From Larimichthys crocea (Eukaryota; Chordata; Actinopteri; Sciaenidae), in NCBI RefSeq assembly GCF_000972845.2, contig NC_040032.1:8601269-8665268 (forward strand): a stretch of DNA of 64,000 nucleotides. The letters run 5' to 3'. The notes beneath the pieces are model-generated. The model had not been told where the DNA came from. It worked only from the letters and a program-made list of their open reading frames with translations, and searched no databases. Each line of letters opens with the position of its first letter. Positions within the stretch are counted from its first letter, which is position 1. Position numbers and translations under genes: made by a program. This document shows, piece by piece, positions 57,036 to 64,000 of the stretch.

Positions 57036-58502
57036 AGCTCACACTGAGTGTTAGTGTTTGGAATGCTGGCGGAGGGTTGGAGCCAGTGTCATGCCAGAAC
57101 CGGAGCTAAACCATACATAAGTTAGTATAAAAGGTTTAGAGGCCCATGATGGACAGTGAAGTAAACTGCTGACAGCTGTAGCTGCTGTTAGCTCAGTTCA
57201 AGCCAAGCTGACAAACTGAGTGTTTTGATCAGAAGTAATGTAATCAGAAGAAATACTCGAGTACAGCTGAACATAGTTACACAGTGGGATTACACTCTGA
57301 CACTGGAGACAACAACAAACTGATTTATACGTGACAATGATTTAATCATGTAAAACATTTTCAATAACAAAGACATAACTCACCACGTCACTGAGTTATG
57401 ACGCAGAGCTGAGCTCGACCGTAGCGTGTTCGTCTGTAGATGTGGATGTGGAGATCCGTCCGTCCGTCCCAGAAGCTTCAAGGTGAAACAATGAGATGAC
57501 AAATATCAGACAGATGTTCTGTTTTACCTCAAGAAATCTCCCGACCCGCGGGGCGCCTGATGTTTGTCTTTCTCCAAAGCAGGGAGTGGGAACATGGTCC
57601 AGAATTGGCTGTTGTGGCCTCACGGGAGAAGATGATTTCGGTTTATTATTCTGGGATGGATAATAATGAATTAGATAAACTTATCTCACTCTTGCAGTAT
57701 AACCTTATCTGAGTTGTCAGCAGTAAAAAATCCATTAGCCACAGGAAATTAAATCTGAAGCCAAATGAAGATTGTAAACGCAAAATATGAGTTGAGAAGT
57801 GATATTTATTACTGTATTATTGTGAGTGAGTGTTGGTGGGGCCTTCCCAGGAACATTAAAAAATTCTTTTGGCCACGTTTTGGTCTGGAGCTCTGCCTCG
57901 GCTGGCCGGTCTCCCCGTGTGCTCTGACCGCATTTCTGCTTGATAAATGTCCCAGGAGAGGCAGGTCTGGTGGTCAGAAAACCCACAAACGTAGCCAGAG
58001 TTCCTTCAGTCCACGATGCTTTCTTTCAAAGAATGAACCATGATTGATGTTCATGTTTTAGCTGAGAACCTGGGACGGGTCCCTGGGGTCAAGGTCTTGA
58101 CACAGTGGGCTGGGAAAACTGTTTTTTTGGGGATAAATTTGCTTGAAGACAACATTCCAGCTGCACGGCCTGGGCTTGCCACAAAGACCAACACACTCCT
58201 TAAAGTGTACAAGATGTTCAGAGGTCCAATCCAAAAACATGAAGCTCGAATTCTTTAGCTGTTCTATGACTTTAAATCAAAAAGTACCATGTGGTCTCAT
58301 TTAAAGTAGAAACAGGAAGTAGAGTTCTGTTTGAATGTTTACATCAGATAGGGAGGGGCTTATCGTGGATGTTGATTGGCGTTTACAGTAGCCAATCGTG
58401 AGTGTGTGTTACACCCTCAGAGCTAATGTCAGCGTCGACCTTCCAGCTTCCATAAGGAAACTGAAACTTTACTGAAGAGCTGACAGGTGGAGGTGGTTTT
58501 CT

Positions 58503-59305
58503 TGCCTCCTTGCAGCTCAGGTTCTTGCTTGTCCTCCATCTCCTCCTTGCACCTCCACACAGTTCAACAATGTTCTCTTAGCGGGGTTCGAACCCACAAC
58601 TTCTGGATCTAAAAGGGCTTAGAGGCAACATCTTTAACCACTGGACCACTGAACATCTAAGAGGACATGAGGAGCAGTGAGCAGTGGACCATGTGGTCCA
58701 AAAGGACATGGAGACAAACAAAGTGAAGAACAGAGATGTTCTTCAGCAGCTCCATCAGGACTGATGGAGAAGAATCTTCAGCATGATTCCTCCCCTCAAT
58801 CTGATCCTGGTTCTTTTTCTTCATCAGTACTGAAGATGGTCCAGTGGGGAAGGACGCCGACCGCCAACGTGGAGACGTGGGATCGAACCTCGGCTCCGGC
58901 AACCTGAGGTACGTGAAACTCTGTGTGTGTGTGTGGGTCTAAATACAAAAACTCAAAACTAAAAACTCAAACAAAACCGTCAAACCCGTTCGTTGCGTTG
59001 CGTTCATTTCTCGTCGTGAATTTCCGCCGAATTTCTCCAATTTCAACTTCAACACAGCCGACCATCGAGGGAACAAAGAACACCTGAGCCCAGGTAAGTC
59101 AAAGGTAAGTGAAGATAGCTTGAAGAAAGCTAAATGTGTTTTATTTTCTTGCCGGGTTTGGATCCTGGCATCCGGGGTAGTAACGTTATTCCCTGTTGGT
59201 CTCAGAGGCTGAGCTTGAACCCGATCCACACAAACATCAAGTTTGACTTTAAATGTGTCCATCCTGTAGAAACATGGTGGACTCTGTGGAAGAGGACCTG
59301 CAGTG
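58503..59305. mobile_element. Inverted second copy (B) of the tRNA-like composite element
   Basis: Reverse complement of about 46280-47110 with few differences. Minus-strand tRNA-like module at about 58569-58663 (end helix kept) and plus-strand one at about 58834-58905. The outer TTAAAGG ends are missing, so this copy is truncated at both sides. It contains 'gccgggtttggatcctggca', which is the 46390-46440 module. Confidence 0.7.
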
Positions 59306-59343
59306 TCTAAAGCTTCAGGCCAACCACTAAAAAATAATGAAAG

Positions 59344-59464
59344 AAATCTAGCTTCACTTACCTTTGACTTACCTGGGCTCAGGTGTTCTTGTTCCCTTGA
59401 TGGTCGGCTGTGTTCAAGTTGAAATCGGAGAAATTCACGACGAGAAATGAACGCNNNNNNNNNN
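59344..59464. repeat. Third, partial copy ending at an assembly gap
   Basis: 59346-59454 repeats the 46487-46600 part in the same orientation as copy A, hence inverted to the adjoining copy B (about 59000-59110). It is cut off by the 10-base N run at 59455-59464. A short N run of fixed length usually marks a gap of unknown size. Confidence 0.75.
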
Positions 59465-61705
59465 GGTCCATCATAAAGAGAGATGAAGCGGTCGGAGGAC
59501 GTCAGAGGGAAAAGCAGCAAATACACTGTGAATAAAATCTGATCCAGTCTGAATAAAGTTCTGTGGTTCTGGTTCTGTTCAGTGCACAGTAAGGCCCGGA
59601 CACAGATGACCCCTCACTGGATCAAACAGGAAGCACTCCGCTCCGGCGGCGTCAGAAGAGAGAAAGTGTTTGATTGGATGACATTGCAGGATGACATCAT
59701 CAACACTGAAGAAGACACTGAAGGACAGAGGACAGACACTGAAGGACAGAGGACAGATGGACAGACACAAACATCAAGTTTGACTTCATGGAGACTTTAA
59801 AGTTTCTGTCTGTCCGTTACCTTGTTTAAAACTTGTTCTCCAGGTTTCCTCTAAACTACATCACAGGTTTCAGGTTTGTCCGTCGTTAGTTTTATGTAAC
59901 GTGTACGACGGGGTCAGAATCTCAGCTTTTAATATTTTTGATGGATTTTAGAACCGGTTGCCTTTCCAAAGAAATCCTGCAGCGCCGGCATGATTTCTGT
60001 TTTCAATTTATTCATCACGGACATGATTCACGTCCAACAATAACAACCTCTCAAAACAAGTCAACCAGCTCAACATAGGAGTCCATATATGAGTCTTTAA
60101 AACGCATCGCGGTGGGTGAATACTTCACATTCCAGCCTGATATCATCAACTGGACTCAGACCTCCGAGTATCACCTCACAGCACCAATATTATTTTTTAT
60201 TTGTTTTGTTATGTCAGTGCACGCTTCTCATTTAATTGTTCCATGCAGCCTGCTGAGTGTACAGCTCATGAGAGAAAAACAGAACGCTTTGTCTGAGGAC
60301 GGATGTCTAAAAATATTCCTGCAGAAATATCCTGACAATCAAATCGATGCTTTTATTGTGATCCAATGGTAAATGTCCAAATGTCCAACTTCACAGCAGA
60401 AATAAACATGTTTACAGCCTGGTACAAAAAACAGTTTTGGTCTCTGTAGCTAATTTCCCCGTTCATGACAACTGTACTGAGGGTGAATTTATATACAACT
60501 CACCTGTTCACATTATATTAAGGCTTAAAGTTATGCAGGATTAAGAGCATGGAGCGTTGGACTAGTCAGTGATATTAGCTGCTGTTGTGTATTTTATATG
60601 TTGCTTTAATCAGCTGAAGCAATAATCGAGACACAAGCAACTAAAGACTAATTATCACTAATGAACATCCGACGGTGGTGTCATTAACTTAACTTAAACT
60701 TAACTAAACCACCAAACGTCATTAAAAGTCTCCTGATACTTTAAATCAAAACTCTTCATCAGTGTTTCATCTGTTTGCTCTCGTTACATGATGTAATTAA
60801 GTTTCTCTCCCAGTTCTTCGTGCACACATCGTTACACAATCGATCCACATAAATCAATGAATCTTGAAATCACAAGTAGCTGCAGCTCCACAGAGGCTTC
60901 AGCCCTCGTCACGCACTCGAACACAAACAGGAGGATGAAGAAATGAAATACTGTCAGAGCAAAGTCGAGTCTGCCTTTGGGACATGTCGTGGCTCTGGTT
61001 TCCATCGCAGGAAGATAAGGTTTGAAATGTGGAGCTCTGGCTCGCACTGATCCATGATCAACGTCTTCCTCCTCGTGGAGCCACGCTGGAATCTCCAGTC
61101 CAGAAAAACACGGCGATGCTGCAGTAAGAGCCGGCGTCTGTCCTGTGGAGAGCGAATCGTTTGTCTCGGGGTAATCGAATGCAGATTTCAATTATTGAAA
61201 CTTGAATTCACTGATACAGAAACATGTGATGATGGCTGGACTGCAGATGTTTACTGATGGTCTACGCTTTGGAAAAAGGTTTTATAGACTCTTCGTGACG
61301 TTTCATTGTTTTGGTTCTGACTGAGCGTAGTGACTCCTAAAAACATGTTGTCAGGGTAACCAGAGATCTGCCTCCTTCATACAGGAGAACACACAGTGAT
61401 GAGGAACCTCTCAGGTTAGAGATGATTCATCCAACATGGAGGAAGGGTTGAAGAGTTACAGCTAACTGACTAAATAAAGCTGGACGTGAAGTCCTCTGTT
61501 ATAAAGATCCTCTCGTTATCACTTTAAAACGCTGATGAATCGCTGCCTGTGTGTGTCATCACGTGCACTCAGGCAGGATATTCGTCTCGACGCCCTGCAG
61601 CGCCTCGACCCACAGGCTCCGTCTGACTCGCTGCCGGAGACGTCACACTCGAGTTCATCCAGAACGGACGTGGACGTCTTCATGACGGCTGCTCACCGCC
61701 CTGTC

Positions 61706-61731
61706 ACACACACACACACACACACACACAC
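61706..61731. repeat. (CA)n microsatellite
   Basis: Thirteen perfect CA dinucleotides. A longer, slightly broken CA tract is at 63055-63114, and TG tracts are at 19496-19530 and 23925-23949. Confidence 0.95.
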
Positions 61732-63054
61732 GAATCTTCCATTAACACAGGTGTGGTTGGAAGATCTGGGCCAGTGTGCCGGGTACAGGTGAGGAGGTTC
61801 AGCGTCAGTGACGTCTGACAAACGTGCCGGATATCCTGGAATGACTCCTCCAGGATCTGAACTACATCAAGCTTCAGACGCTTCAGAGGAAACGCATCCA
61901 AAAACCAGATGGGAGGTTTGGGAACGACAGAGAACGTTACGTGGTTATGTGGAAGTCACAAAAACTGCAGTTCCTCAAACGTCCACTTGAGGCTGGCTCC
62001 AGAACTGAGTCTCCATAAGTGCCCATGTTCAAATGCCTCAAACACACGTCTCACTTTTGTCTTTTTCAACAATCATAAAAAGTAGAAAAGAAGTGTGTCA
62101 TCGCTCAGTCTCTGTGGAAACTCTTTCTTCAGACAGCTGCCTCTCATAAACTGTTTTTGGGGACTCTGCTGAAATCAGATGACGGTCAAACAGAAAACCA
62201 CAGAACAAATTCAAACACATCCCAACATCACGTAACGGTGGCAGCTCGAGCTTTTCAATCCATCATCGACTGAGAGGAAGACGGTAGAAGCAGGATTTCC
62301 TCCAGGAGAGTCATTATGAGCTGCAGGCATGGAGACAGCAGCCAGAACAAGAAGAGCTTGAACCACGTCCAGGTTTTTGCCACTGTGGGTTTGAATGGGT
62401 AATTCATTTTGAGGTCCCGCTGCAGCTGCTGTCACTTCTCAAGTCAGCCACTTCTTTGTAATGTTTCACTCTGCTGTCCGTCATCTGTGAGAGGACGTCC
62501 TGATCTCCGTCTCCGTCCTCTCACATTGACCGTCTTCTTCTCTAACTGTTGAAGACTGGCTGACGTCTCCATGACGACTTCTGCTCACCACTGAAAATTG
62601 AATATTTACTAAACAGAGGAAACCGACATTACCCAGAGTTCACTCTGCTCCTGTACGCCGCATCGCTCGTGAGGCTGCAGTGAATCATTATGAACGTCTG
62701 TGTCTTTAAATCTGAAGCTCAGAGACCAGGTCAGTTTAAACAGAATCACTGGGAAGTCTTTAACTTGTTGCTCTGTGTTGTGATGTTGAACTTTTATATT
62801 TATTCTGGGTCAGAGTTCACCTGGTCTGTCCTGATCTGCAGAATCGTCTCGTTCTGCTGCAGATTTTAAAAATCAAAATGAAACATTTATTTATCAGCTC
62901 GTTCGCTTGTCGAGAGCTCGAAGTGACAGAATCTGAGTTTGTGTTCAATGCATGTGTGTTTATGTGCGTGCACGTGTGTCAGCCTGCACAGAACAACAGC
63001 TTGGGTCCAGAAGGCCCCAGTGATCCTCACGGTGCCCCCCCCACCTCCACCAAA

Positions 63055-63070
63055 CACACACACACTCACA

Positions 63071-63114
<44 letters not shown>
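63055..63114. repeat. (CA)n microsatellite, about 60 bp
   Basis: CA repeat with two CT interruptions near the left end, followed by CTCTCTCT. Confidence 0.95.
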
Positions 63115-63118
<4 letters not shown>

Positions 63119-64000
63119 CTCTCAGCTGTGAAGACTGGGCCGACATCACTCCGCCCTTCACTCAGTGACTCATTCACAGAATATTCTGTTTTCCCCTTCT
63201 CATTTGGTTTTTTTCCCCCCAAGGCTGCAGCGATCCATTTTATTCTGCAGTGGCCTTCAAACAGCTGTGCTGCTCCAGCAGCTTATCACTCTGCGTTGTC
63301 GTACTCTCCTCCTGTGTTCAGCTGTCGTACGATCCAGCTCAGACGCAGAAAACCAAACAAAGAAAATGAAATCTGGATTAAAACACGACACAGCTGGGAC
63401 GTCCGATAATAAGAAACTCCCGGTGACGGTCACCTCGTCCAGGCTGCAGTATCTGATCTGTGTTCAGGACTACAGTGAAGCACGCAATAACTCCAACCAC
63501 CTGCGAAACTCATTAGCTCGCAGCAGATTGGTTCCACATGTAGAGATTCACTCCCACAAACGTGTGTGTCACATAAAATGGAAATCTTGGCATGAAAAAC
63601 TGTGAGAAACATTGTTGGACGGCGGTGCAGAGACATAACTGACACAAAGTTTCATTCAAAGGACCAGTGGACCCTTCATCTGCACCTACAGGTGCAGCAG
63701 CTACATCATGGTGTCCTGTAATTTTTCCTGTAGGGAACCTTCAATTACCTCAATAAAGATATTCTATAGACCTTTAATCTTTTCTCTTCGTGGGAGGTTT
63801 ACTCATTCAACCACACGGCCTCAATTACAGCTGCAGACTTCCAGGATTCTGGGTGGTGTTTTTGGGTCTGGGGGAAGTTTGGCCCTCCACCATCTTTTTA
63901 TCTGCAGGTGTGAATCTGCCGTCAGGTCCTACGAGTGTTTGTGAGCCTGGAAACTGAATTAAAACAACTCAAGCGACGTGAGATGTCAAACGCGATCCAG

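Larger units (their letters stand above)
44000..64000. other. Repeat-rich spacer downstream of adamts15, no gene recognised
   Basis: Apart from the elements listed separately, the stretches 45180-46180, 47220-48590, 48960-50510, 51160-53920, 55000-56430, 57240-58500 and 59470-64000 contain no ORF with a recognisable domain, no chain of phased exons and no RNA gene that I could support. ORFs are under 120 codons. Distant regulatory elements may exist but cannot be seen without alignment. Confidence 0.55.

Noticed and set aside
59582..59800. 72-codon ORF with repeated T-E-G-Q-R-T-D
   Set aside because: Ends in a short tandem duplication next to an assembly gap; no family resemblance.
61535..61792. 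85-codon ORF with an acceptor-like start (ALRQDIRLDALQRLDPQAPS)
   Set aside because: No matching donor in frame, it runs into a CA microsatellite, and there are no neighbouring exons.

Overview
The window is nuclear DNA from a vertebrate, most likely a ray-finned (teleost) fish. The coding sequence is split into many short exons with GT/AG borders. The proteins are vertebrate families whose human versions lie on different chromosomes. The spacers carry fish-type interspersed repeats, CA/TG microsatellites and many minisatellites. A 10-base N gap lies at 59455-59464. No bacterial, phage or CRISPR content was seen.

Four genes were reconstructed exon by exon with reading frames that stay in phase. 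(1) phldb1 (LL5-alpha-like), + strand, 1516-13529: 19 exons, about 837 residues, entered from the middle because the 5' part lies outside the window, ending in the C-terminal PH domain. (2) atf5, + strand, leader from about 18.9 kb, CDS 19756-21632: a bZIP stress-response transcription factor whose leader keeps the two-uORF arrangement of ATF4/ATF5. (3) stk36 (fused kinase), - strand, 32292-24162: 20 exons, about 1031 residues, complete. (4) adamts15, + strand, 33850-42616: 8 exons, 943 residues, complete secreted metalloprotease. atf5 and stk36 are convergent. stk36 and adamts15 are divergent, with about 1.56 kb between start codons.

From 42.6 kb to the end (about 21 kb) I see no supportable gene. 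It holds the adamts15 3'UTR, then a repeat-rich spacer with TIR-bounded DNA elements, long palindromes, a tRNA-derived SINE, degenerate retrotransposon pieces, and two large arrays of a 'gttagct' type that look like expansions of a motif inside the local MITE-like family.

The genes do not form a pathway: PHLDB1 is a cortical phosphoinositide-binding scaffold, ATF5 a stress transcription factor, STK36 a Hedgehog/cilium kinase and ADAMTS15 an extracellular-matrix protease. The most notable observations are the spliced uORF2 of atf5, the chain of different minisatellites that fill several stk36 introns beginning at their donor sites, a TIR element holding two outward-facing tRNA-like modules with an inverted second copy about 11.5 kb away, a repeat family with 50-80 bp palindromes, and three look-alike consecutive exons in phldb1. 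Exon borders were placed by eye from frame, splice consensus and remembered family sequence, so single borders may shift by a few bases.
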